A stretch of 64,000 nt of DNA from NCBI RefSeq assembly GCF_051020765.1, contig NC_134934.1:4774001-4838000 (forward strand). The letters are read 5' to 3'. A model generated the notes under the pieces. The model was not told the origin of the DNA. It ran no database searches and worked only from the letters and a program-made list of their open reading frames with translations. Each line of letters starts with the position of its first letter. Position 1 is the first letter of the stretch. Below, piece by piece: positions 49,401 to 61,400 of this stretch. This stretch comes from Lasioglossum baleicum (Eukaryota > Arthropoda > Insecta > Hymenoptera > Halictidae). Position numbers and translations under genes: made by a program.

Positions 49401-52400
49401 ATTATCGATATTTATCTATTCGACGCAACAGACCTGTCAGATACAAATCGATTGGAAAATGTATTTGGCAGCGCTTGCGGATACAAAGAGGATTAATTCG
49501 TACAGGGTGTCACAATATTATATGTCGAGAACACCATAACGCGATTCTATGCCGCCGATTTAGTCGAAAATGACGTAAGGAACCAGCCGCAAAATTTACC
49601 TTAAACATAAAAACAAGGTAAAAAACACCAAATATTTTTTTAAGATTAAAAATCTTAGATCTTGGAAAAAATCTTAAATCTTTAAAAAAAATGTTTGGTT
49701 TTTTTCATCTTGTTATTCACGTTCAAGGTCAATTTTGAGGGGAGTTCCTTATGACATTTTCGACTAAATCGGGGGTGTAGAATCGCGCTATGGTGTCCGC
49801 GACATATAATTTTGTGACACCCTTTTGAACGATCGATAGGGAAATAACCTTCGTCAACAGTCGATTTTCAAAGATCCGCGGTCAGTTATACCATAATTTA
49901 TAATATAATAGGTAGCTATACAATCGGAAGAGCGTTCGACCGAGAACATTTTCACGGAAGTAAAGCCATAATCGAATCCATGTTACGCCAGGCGTTGACG
50001 TGCGAAGAATATTACGATATTCGGGTGTCTCTTGCAAAGAAGCTTATTCTGCAATCGTAACCACGCGCTGCACGTGGCCTGCAGCACGCAGCAGAGACGT
50101 TGGTCGGGACCTCATTCCGCTTCTAAATCACCGCGAGTATTAGCATCAGAATGCTTCGGATTCCGTTACGATCTCTCTTCCAACTAGATAGTCGTTGCGT
50201 TACGTCGTGTCCCTTCCCATCCCGTCGCGTCGTGTTGTATAGATACGTACGTACGTATTTCCTGTTTTAATTCGACCTATACCGACAATGATGGTCAAGG
50301 TCGACCCATAGAAATTCTTCGGCGATCGAGCTGTTTACTCGTCGAATCTCATGATGATTCTCGTCTCAGCGAGATTTTCTTCGACAATCGTTATTGGAAC
50401 GCGGAAAAATCGATTCTTCAAAGGTTAACTCTATTCGTTGACTGTATAGGTACTCTCTAGACCACGACGATGATGTCGTCTCTACGCTTAATAGAACGCG
50501 ATGTCTTTTTTTTCTGGGAGTTCGTTGATTGTCGTATTCCAGCGATTCTAGCGGCATTTAACCGGCCGGTGTTCCTTAAACGCGCGCGTACATTACCAAC
50601 CGAAAAGGAGTATCGTAGAGACCGTGGGTGTGGTCGCTACGTTAAAGCCGTTATATGCTCGCAGACGTATTTGGTTACGAGCGAGGATAGAGCGGTGGTC
50701 TATCTACCTACGTGGATGTAAACGTAATCGGTCACACGACGACGTCGACGCAAATTTTCACCGCGGTATTTCTATAGTTTCGCGTGTCGTCGAGACATTT
50801 CTCGCTTACATGGATCGTCGCTAAAGAATGCGACGGCCCAAACTGATGTTTCCGATTGTTTTACTCGCGCGATACACCCTGTAGAAATAAGACACTACTT
50901 GGCGCGACACGCGGAATGCGTACCTGCGTACTATGTACGAGTTTAATCGTGGCAAACGCGTTGGATCGCCAATTTCTCTATTTCACTCGCCTCGGCTTCC
51001 ACTTGCTGCAACTAAGTATGTTCCGCTCTTTGTAATTCCTCTTCGAATCCTTAAACTCCCTGAAACCCTGTATTCGAACCAAAAGTACAGGCTGCTTATT
51101 CTATCTATTCGATCTATCTTGACACAGTTGTATGACGCAGTAAAATGCGGAGCAAGTGGAAAATATTTTCTCGTAGCTTCTTCGTCCGTTACGCTCGAAA
51201 GGGAATCTACTAGGCTGATAAATTTGGATAAAAAAGAGTTTGCGCGCGATCGGAACGAGCGAATTAATTCGCCGTGACGCTCGACAAGAACACGCGTCGA
51301 CTATGAAAGTGCACCGATTACACCGGTAATTACGCGGACGTTTAGTAATATACGGCATCTCTCCCTGCTCCGAGAGAAAAATAGAATTACTTATCACATT
51401 GTTACGCAACGCGGTTGCTTTCGGTGACTTGAACGCTTCGAAGCTGCAACAGCGATGACGTTGCTCCGTCGCGTCTCGCGTCTCCCGTCTCCCTTCGAGC
51501 CGTGACAATGGATCTCGGCGCATCTACGTCGACCGAATTCAATTTCTTTGTTCGGGACGAATTACCTCGTCGACCGTGTTCGTCGGATCTTATTCGAATC
51601 TTTCTAATGCGTCTTTGGTTGCGACACGTAATTATGTGTGTCCATATTTCAAAAATCAATTCCACGCTAATCGTGTGTATCGCGTTCGGCTAGGATTTAC
51701 GAGCAGTGCAGGATAAAAATAGTAATAACGATGACGCACGATAATCGAGCATTGATATTCGTAACGCATTTAGATAAGTCTGACAACAAACTTGACCTTG
51801 AAGCTCCTCGTTCGTCGAATAAGCCGCCACCGTTTAAATTAAAGCCATCGACTATTATTTCGTGGTATTGTTATGGCGATCGGCGTAACGGCAAACGTGT
51901 TAACAGTGCCAATAAAGGGGACAGTCGTCTGCAGCTGCATCGCGATTATTCGAAAGAGTCGTGCGCACACATTCGATTCAATTGATTCCGATTTGCACAG
52001 CGTGTACGACCCGCTCGTAACGATGTATCAGGTACTTTTATTCTTCAGTGCTCTGGGAAGCTCCAAACTTTTTATTAAAGAACATACAATATTTTATATT
52101 CTGTTATAATACGCTTCGTTATAAACTATCATAGCAATACCGCAAGAAGAGCGTCGGTCACACGTCTGCACCTTCATTGCCAGAAAGTGAAGTTTAGTAT
52201 AACAGAACAGCAAATACCAATGCTTTTGAGACTAGCTGCGCTGATCATGGTACTGCAGACGAAACAGTTCCCAAATAAATAAAGAGAAGTGTCTTTAAAC
52301 TCTACTGAAAAGGGAGAAGACAACATACAAGGTCTCGGAAAGGAACTTTCCGACTGCTGTTTCTTGCGACAGAGGCAGACAATTTTTATTTTGTATACAA

Positions 52401-55400
52401 ATCCACAGTCTAGTAATTATAATCATGCTTATTGTTACTGAATGTTATTGTCATTGATTTCTATTGATCGAAGAACGAGGCGCAACACAGCCAAGGCCTG
52501 GTTTAAAAAAAAGGCAAAAGTTGACCGGACGCTTGCGCGTTCGATAATGTAAATCTTTTCGAAAATTTTGGAACAAATCGCCTTCCATGGTGACCCGTTA
52601 TGTCGGGGAATGCAGCGACTCGAGAAGCCGAGCTGAGCCGAAACGGCCCGAGCGGACTCCAAACCGCACAGTCTCTTCGATGTAACTCTGCTCGTCATGA
52701 ATGTGGCGCAAAGCAATTCGATTCGATCCGGAAGGAAAATGTCGACTCGACGATTTCCGCGAGCCGAGATCGGTAAAAGTAAAAATGTCTCGCCGTTGCG
52801 ACGCGACTGTTGTAACAACCGGTGACGCGCCGCTCGTGATCATCTCGGTTGCGTTCGCAGCACAAAATCTGCTAAGGGGCGCAGCGCAGCAGGTTGCAAA
52901 ACGCTAGGCATCGTTAAAATTTCGTAATTCCACGATTACGGAACGAATCGTCTGCCGTTGCTTCTCCCCGATCGTCGTAGGAGCGCGACTCCCGCTGTCA
53001 CAAACTTCCTAATTGCTATTAATTACTCTTGATTCGCACTCGCCAGCGCTATAATACGAAATCCATCGCTAGAAATAAACTGTGCATACTTATGCGAATT
53101 CACACACTTTTATAGCTTCAGGAATCGCTGAGAAAGAAAGGGTTTTATCTTCTAATAACGCTATATTAAGCGCCTCTAGCGTTTTATCTTTATATCGACT
53201 ATAAACGCTAATTACCGCTCTCACGTATCGAGAGGCTGTAAGAATAAATGTAGACTCGCGTGATGGTTTTCCTAAGGAAACGTAAACTAGTCACTTTTAG
53301 CCTTTAGGGCAAAGCTGATCCTATGCGATGCTACACAGCGTCCGACGCGTAACCAAAGTTTCCGTCGCGATCGATTCGTCTCGCGTTTCGAGCACGATTG
53401 TTAAATGGGATCGTGATGCATGGAAAATTGCACTTTTTCGCTCGACAGAAATGATCGGTCGATCTCCGCGGAATGGGGATCTTCTGTGACGTAACGTAAC
53501 GTAACGTATGTAGGACCGCGACCGGCCACCTCGAAAAGTAAATCCGCGTTGAATGCAAACAGCGAGGTTTCTATTTGCGGGGCCGGCCGACCTTAAGATA
53601 TCGAAATACGCAGATCAGGTATCCTGTAAACGTATAGGTGTAGAGTGTAGACTGTAGCTGGTCGAACGAACAAGAAACGAATGGGAGAGCATAGATGTAC
53701 CGGCTCGTTTCCGGGCCCCGCTCTAACGTCGATCCTAACGCGAACTCTCTTAACCCGATTCTTCTCCGACACGGTAAATTCCAACAATGTTCCTCGGTTT
53801 TCGGGCAACCGTTAATTTCCATAAGCCTAGAAGAAGTTTCTTGACGTATCATGATTTTTCATTAATTTCCCTTCCCTATCTTCTCGAATCCAACCAATTG
53901 TAAGTTTAGTAACAGTTAGGGGAATTGGACAGAGAATGACTAGAAAAGTATACGGAAATTGATTTCATTAGACTGCGGATTGAATGCATTTATGACAAAA
54001 ATGAGAGAGTGTAATTTCAAACAGTAAATAAGAGATTACAAGAATGTATAAGAGTATCAATACATTTCCTATAGATTAATAATAACTGAACAGAGAAATA
54101 ACTTTCTACTTACAATTAGTTCCTATGTCTTGCAATTCATGCATACAATTTTTATTTTGCATAAAGATCCGCAGTCTAATAATCATAATCATAAAATGAA
54201 GGACAATGTTAGGAATAATTTTCAATTCTACAGAATTTTTCGGTTCTGCTTAAAAAGACGATAACCTTTTTAATATTCGATCATACGATTTGAACTTTTT
54301 TGAGAAGTTAGAACAATTAGTTTGCTACGCAACGTGACAAAAATTTTGGAAAAAAATGGCAAGTTTTCGGAATTGCAGAGAAAATACTAAAAGTTGTATT
54401 TTGCAACTTTTTTATGTGGGCTTATTATTTTAATTAACACAGATCTAGAAAACTTATTTTTTAAATTTTCTATATACGTCCACATTAAAAAGTTGTGAAA
54501 TGCAACTTTTAGTATTTTCTGTACAATTCTGACCAATTTCAATTTTCGAAAGAATTTCTTTTGACAACAATGTTGTAAATTAATTGCTCTATCTTCTCAA
54601 GAAAGTTCAAATCGTATGGTCCAATATTTAAAAAGTTATCGCTTTTTGGAGAGCGTCCGAATATTAATTGGAGTCGCTGTAGATGTTTGTTCAACGTTAC
54701 TGTTAAAAATTGGACATTTCATACGCAACAGCTTAATATAAACAAGTATAATGAGATATGCCAGGTTTGTCCGCACTGTGCGACGCGAGGCCCGAATCGC
54801 CCGTTTCGAACGTACACCGAGAAGCGTACGGCCCTGATGTTGGGCCCGAGCGGCAATCCAGTGGCAAGCACACTCGTCCCGTCGCTCGACCGTTCGACTC
54901 GTTCGAGTCTCTGTCGTGAATCGCGATCTGCTGACGTTTCCTCGTCGAGAAGTCGAACCTGACATATCTTGCGGGTTTTTGTTTTTCGGATCGTGCTCAG
55001 GATTCCTCCTGCGTGTTCCACAGGATTCTAACGGCCTCGTGTCCTTCGTTCCGACAATCGTGTCCTCATAATGGATCCGCGACAGAATAATTCGCGATCA
55101 ACGCTTATCGAACAGCGTCTAATAATCGATGTCGAATCGGTTCGCGTGCCACTGTGAAAACTCGACACTGGTTTCTCGTACTTATGACCGTGATCGAGGC
55201 GTGACTTGTGAATAAACTACTTTGTGGTTGTTGTTGTTGTTGTTGAATACGTGTTTAGTTTCCGTGTTTCCACGATCGACGCGTTACTCGTCCGTAATTT
55301 CCATTTACTTCGTCCACACTTTTTTTTTGGTTTAGGGTTTTCAGCATTCTTTCAGGTTCCTCGATCTAGAAACCAAGGGCGATCGAGGTAATTCAATTTT

Positions 55401-58400
55401 GTTCTCGTTATCGATTTTTCCATCCGCTTATTTTCGTAGAGGTATTTCGGTAAATTTTCCCGCGGCTTGTCCAGAAGGTATATTCCTTCGTGGTTGCGCG
55501 CGTGCCAATTACATGAAGGTTAGGTGACGTCTGATTGGGAGTCACGCTGCACTTCCGGGAAATAAGAATTTGATTCGAACACCGATTTCGTAGGATTATT
55601 TTCTAAAGTCGAAGAACGTCGACGTTTCGTTTTTAACCCTTTGCACTCGGAGATATTTGAAAATTAAACATTTCTTTCGATCTAGAATATTTCCATTCTC
55701 TATGACTTTCCCATTTTATGGATATGAAGTTGGTATAATATTTACCTCATACAATACCTATTTATATAAATGATTAGTAATTGATTAGACACCAATATAT
55801 CTAATAAGCTAAACAATATTTTGAATAATGGTAAACGATTATTCAGAATTCACTGTGACCCTTATTCTTATATGTTGTACATAGTATTTACTACAATCAT
55901 ACTTTACTGTACAAATATTAAATGAATACAGCACGACTCGTTTTCCGTAATTTTATTCTAGTATCATAAAAAACTATGTGTTTGCAGGATCGCCGTGGCG
56001 AGTGGGCATCATGCCAGCCCCAAAGATGTCAGTAATCGGGGAGTCTATAAGACTGGTTCCTGCTGGTAGTCCAGCGTTGTTCGAATTGTCTGCCCTTGGT
56101 TTCAATGGTAACGAGATCGACGTTCAAATTATTGGTAAGCTTGCTGCGCCATGTACAAAATCTCTGCTTAACCCGGCAGTGTCCACATGGGACATCTTAT
56201 ATATCTTTTAAAAACATTAAGAAAGTGCCAAAAATGTTTTGATGCAGCAGAAAACATAGATGACTGGTCTGATAACTAGTTTGTGTATGGTGTATATGTA
56301 TCTTATACTGTTATTTTAACAAAAATATCATAAATAAATGCTAGACTAAATATAAAACATTAAGTACAAATATTACTTTTCTCTGGAGGTCCACGAGCAC
56401 CCCACGTGGACACTTTTGTTTCAGAAGTTTGCGTGGGCACTGCCAGGTTAAAGTAAAACCAATCTTTATGAGACAGCTTATCTTAAAGTATAACAATTTC
56501 TCCAGCTCCTTCTAAAAGGCATTTGCCAGCGAGGATAGAAGAAGAGCCTGGACGTCCCGGTGAGTTTCGCGTTGAATTCACACCGACCGAAGTGGGCAGT
56601 CATCTGGTGGAAGTGAGCATCGCGGGACAAAAGCTACCGGCAGGACCTCTCGTCGCCAAGGTGTACAATAGCAGTTTAATCCAAGTTACAGATGTACCCA
56701 GCGCTGTGGTGGGACATGCCTGCCAATTTAGAGGTATGAAATTTTGATTATCCTGGCAAAGCTAGATCCTAAAATGCTTGAACATGTTTCCATTCTTGAA
56801 TTTTAGTTGACGCTAGCGCAGCTGGCGAGGGACAACTCGAAATCTCTATAAACGAAGGAGAAGTCCCGAATCACGTTCAAGTGGTAGGAGGAGGACGTTG
56901 TCTCGTCTCCTTCACTCCTGAGATTGCCAAGTCACATTACATAGACATCAAATTTAACGGAGAAGCAGTGAAGGGATGCCCATTTATTTGCAATGTTTCC
57001 GATACGAGCAGGGTAACGTTAAGTTTAAATCATCTGGAGTTGATTCCAGTCGATCAACCTGCCAGCTTCCATATGGGAGTCGACGGCAGTGGCAGCGCGG
57101 AACTAGCTGTTTCCGTAAGAGGTTGGTGGCAATTAGAAATCCCTATTTCACCTTTATATAAATACACGTGTATTTTAGTGCACGTTCAAAACCGTAATCT
57201 CTAGTGGCGATAGATCTAGATTGTCGTTGGTATGGAACAGGATATCGAGAAAGTTGATTTTTCAGGACCAAACAACGAATTACCCGTTAAAGTAACAGGT
57301 GACATAAAAAGTGGTTTCACGGCGGAATTCATTCCCAGAGACGTTGGTGTCCATTCGATCAGCGTCGAGTACAATGGTCATCCGGTAAATGGCACACCGT
57401 TCTTAGCCAAAGCGTTTAATGCCGATAAAGTATTAATCGGTCCCGTAGCCAGGGGCAGCGTCGGTCAGCCAACGCACTTTACCGGTACGTAAAGAAGAAT
57501 TTCTTCGAAGAATAGAACGTCGAATGTGTCGAAATCGCGGGAGTCACTGAAATCCATCCTTTGTTTGTTCGACAGTCGATGCGAGTCAAGCGGGCGAAGG
57601 AAACTTGGAAATTACGATATCGGCTCGTAATCAAAATATTCCCACGCAAGTGACGCCACAGGGAAATGCTCGATTTTCGGTCAGCTTTGTTCCATTCGAG
57701 GCATGCGAACACGTAATTAATATAGCCTTCAATAAACGAACTGTGCCAGGCTGCCCGATCGTAACTCGGGTAGGTGGCGATAGTCATGTAACAGTGAGTG
57801 GGCAGGCATTAAGCAGTGCTGGATTAGGACGACAAAGCTATCTTACTGTTAGTAACGTTGCCGGTAGCTTAGAAGATTTAGAAGTGAACGTTGAAGGTAA
57901 ATCCGTTTTCGTTTCTCATTATTATAGACATGGTCTATGTATAATCTATAATATGTATACGTCGCATGTGTATCAAATCAAAGTTTGATCTGCGTTATTA
58001 TCGCACAAATATCGCTACTTCCACATCGACATCGTACACTTTGTGACTGTCATTTCTTCAAATCTAATATCCCCAGCCAACGTTACAAGATAATTAAGAG
58101 TTTCTGCACAAACGGTTCTGCCGACGACCGAAGAGAGAGCACTTTCTATGTTCCATTTGACACGTTTGTGTGTGAGATATTTTTTTTTTACCTTTTGTCC
58201 TACCTCGATTATGGTGGAAATTTGCACGAAACTGTGCCTCTGTGTGTGTGTTGAATGTCTTCTTAATCTCCAGCTTGAGAGCAATTCTCTCTTTGTTGCA
58301 GGTCGGCCAGCTTTCAGACTACGACATTACTAGACTTCTCAAACAAAACTAATCTCATTCTTACCTTAATAGTGGAGTACTTTTAAACAAATTGGTGGTG

Positions 58401-61400
58401 GGTTTTCTAACTTGTTCTTCTATCCGTATTCGAATAGTTTCTTATGCTTCTCCCGTGATTTCTAATCGGTGGTTACCATGTCAGAGTATTATAAAATATG
58501 GGCTTTGGTTTCGCTTTGGCGGATAAATACTGAAACGGTGTCTAACGCTTCGTAATTTTTCTTCTATCGATCTAATCTATTGGCTGAACCAAGCAATCGT
58601 GCGTATTTGTATATTTCTCATGACAGCCATCCTTCTGGTGCTATATCGTAGAATTACCGATAGTTTCGCGTTAATCATTAAGTATTATGGTATAATGGTA
58701 CAAATATTATCGAGTTCGATATTCGTGTACAATGTAGCGCTTTTATCCAATGTGCCAACTATTCCCTATTACCCATTACCCATTACTACTTACAACGTTA
58801 GTTTAACAACGCGTGTAACTATAAACAGATCAGCAATGCATAAATCGATCTCTAGTTTAGTGGTTCCATTCTATTCTAGTTTAGTGAAATCGAGTCGATT
58901 CCGGAAACGGTTAGCTTGTTTCTTTCGCGTAATAACTTGACTGTGTTTTTTTTATTCAATAACACGCAACAGACATACGAGTAGAGTTAACCAAGTATTA
59001 ATCGCAAATTGTCTTAATAGGAGCAAACTAATGTTTTTTATCGAATTACTGGCATTTTGTCATAACAACTCATACATTGCTTTCGTAATCGAGCATCTTA
59101 ACAGCTAAGATTGAATAAGAAAAGAAGTTGTTGGGCTCGCGTAAATCCCGATCGTCAACTTTTGGTTAACGCCCCCAGTAGTCGGCTTATCTGAATTGTA
59201 TCAAACAACTAACCGGCGGACTTGTTAGGACCCAATGGACAGGCCGTACCAGCTCAAGTCACTGACAACAAAGACACGACGTGCAGCGTGGCGTTTACGC
59301 CAAGAGTAGTCGGTGAACATAGAATTTCGGTAAGCCATCGGAATGTTCCTGTGGTCGGCAGCCCGTTCAGCTGTAAAGTTTATGACGTAACCGCTATCAA
59401 AGTGAAGGATGCTAAACACGGTGTCATTGGAATGCCTGTAACTTTCTTAGGTATGGACTCGCCTTTATGACGCATCGAATAACGCATACCGAACAATGTG
59501 TCTATATCACGCAGTTTGTGCTTGCTTCTCGCTGCAGTTGAAACTAGTCAAGCAGGACCAGGAAATTTAGAGGTGACGGTGAACGGTGGTCGCGTGCCTA
59601 CGTCCGCTCAAGCTCAAGGTCCGCACACGTACGCGATATCATTCACGCCTAGAGAGTCCATTGTGCACACCGTCGATTTGCGATTCAACGGGGAAGATGT
59701 ACCTGGTAGTCCTTTTAGTTGTCAGGTACGGTCACGCGCAACTGATCAGCTTTCTGCTTTCTCTTGATTTCGACGCGATCTCATCCGAGCTAAATATTTT
59801 CCTCGACGACGATGCTACAGGTCAGCGACACGGCTAAAGTAATAGTGACCGAAGGACTGGAGAAAGTATCTGTGAATCGGCTAACAACCTTCACAATAGA
59901 AGCGGACGTCTCCTTCGGAACACCCGCTGTAGAAGTTCTTTCACCTACTAGAGAGAGTTTACCGATTCACGTGAAGCAGAGCGGCCATGGATGTTACACC
60001 GCAGGCTTTACTCCAAAAGATGTTGGTACGTTCCGATAAACGTCTTCCCGCGAAACAACACTGCAAAACGTGCACTACAGAACCCCTTTACTTCTAGGTG
60101 ATCATAGCGTCGAGGTAAAGTTGAGCGGATCGCATGTGGAAGGAAGTCCATTTTTAGTGAAAGCTTACAATGCGGACAAGGTAAAGGTGACGGATATAAA
60201 TAGCGGTGTTGTCGGGAAACCAGTTTTCTTCAGCAGTGAGTAACACGATTTTACTCGGTTTTACTCGATTGATTTGACTCGAATCGATTGATCCGTTATC
60301 TTTGAATTCCAGTTAACGCCAGCCAAGCAGGTGCTGGCAATCTTGAGATCATTGTTGCCGTGAACGGTAAAAATGTTCCGAATTACGTTCAAAGCGAAGG
60401 AAACGCCAAGTTCAGGGTCAATTTCAAGCCACAGGAAGCTGCCGTTCACAGTCTTAGCGTTCGTTTTAACGGGGAACCAGTTCCAGGTGAGCAATGAGCT
60501 ACAACACCTTCGAATGTAACTCTTTTGACTGTGTAAACCCTACTTTTTCATACAGGTTCACCGTTCAGCTGTAAAGTAGTCGGAGCTGGTCAGGCAATAA
60601 TCGCGGGTCACAATTTAAAAATGGGAGCCGTGAAGCAGTTGATGTCTTTCACGGTGGACCCGCAAGCTCCGTCGATGAATTGTGATGTGATCGTAATGCC
60701 GCCATCCGGTATATCTATTCCCATCACGATAGAACCTGTCGATGGAAAATACAACATCAGCTTTGTACCCACGGAAGTAGGCAGGCATAACATCAGCGTG
60801 TTAGTGGATTCCGAGCATGTGAAGGGATCTCCTTTCGCCTGTAACATTTACGATGTTACCAAGGTAAAGCTTTTCCGATGTTACGATATTACCAAGGTAA
60901 AGCCGGTCATTCTGAAAGTCTTCGAATGAAACAGGTTCACGTGTCTGGTCTTACGGAAGCACTACTAGGTCAAGCAACTACGTTTACGGTCGATGCTGCT
61001 GAAGCTGGCGAAGGAACTTTGGAATTGGTAGTGAGTACGGAGAACAACACCGTTAAAGCTGAGGTAGTCGCCTGCGCTCGTGGATTGTACGATGTCACCT
61101 TCGTTCCGCAAACTACTAGTACACATTACGTGAACATTAGCTTCAACGATGACAATGTACCAGGTCGGTGACTCGATGTTGCGTACGATTAAATATCTGC
61201 GACAAAGTTATAACTCTTTCATTGTCGCGTATCAGGGAGTCCATTCAAGTGTCCAGTAGTCAGTACAATGATGGATGGGCCATCCATAATTCGAGTTGGC
61301 AATACAGCGTATATGGACTTGGAAATGTCGGGATTAGAGGGTCCTGTGTCTGCCGAAGTTACCGGTAAATATCTCCTCTTCTATTACTATTTGGTCGGAA

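Larger units (their letters stand above)
48305..55987. other. jbug: 7.7-kb jbug intron 13, transposon-rich
   Basis: It separates exons encoding ...VVPG and GSPW. It contains the foldback elements 48328-48583, 49501-49824 and 54250-54670, the MITE 53969-54178 and partial ends at 50870-50884 and 52379-52412. CpG-rich stretches at about 52600-52900 and 54750-55100 could be promoters for short isoforms; no coding exon was recognised. Confidence 0.6.

Noticed and set aside
48797..49573. Open frames in jbug intron 13
   Set aside because: No filamin repeat or other domain, and they overlap a foldback element.
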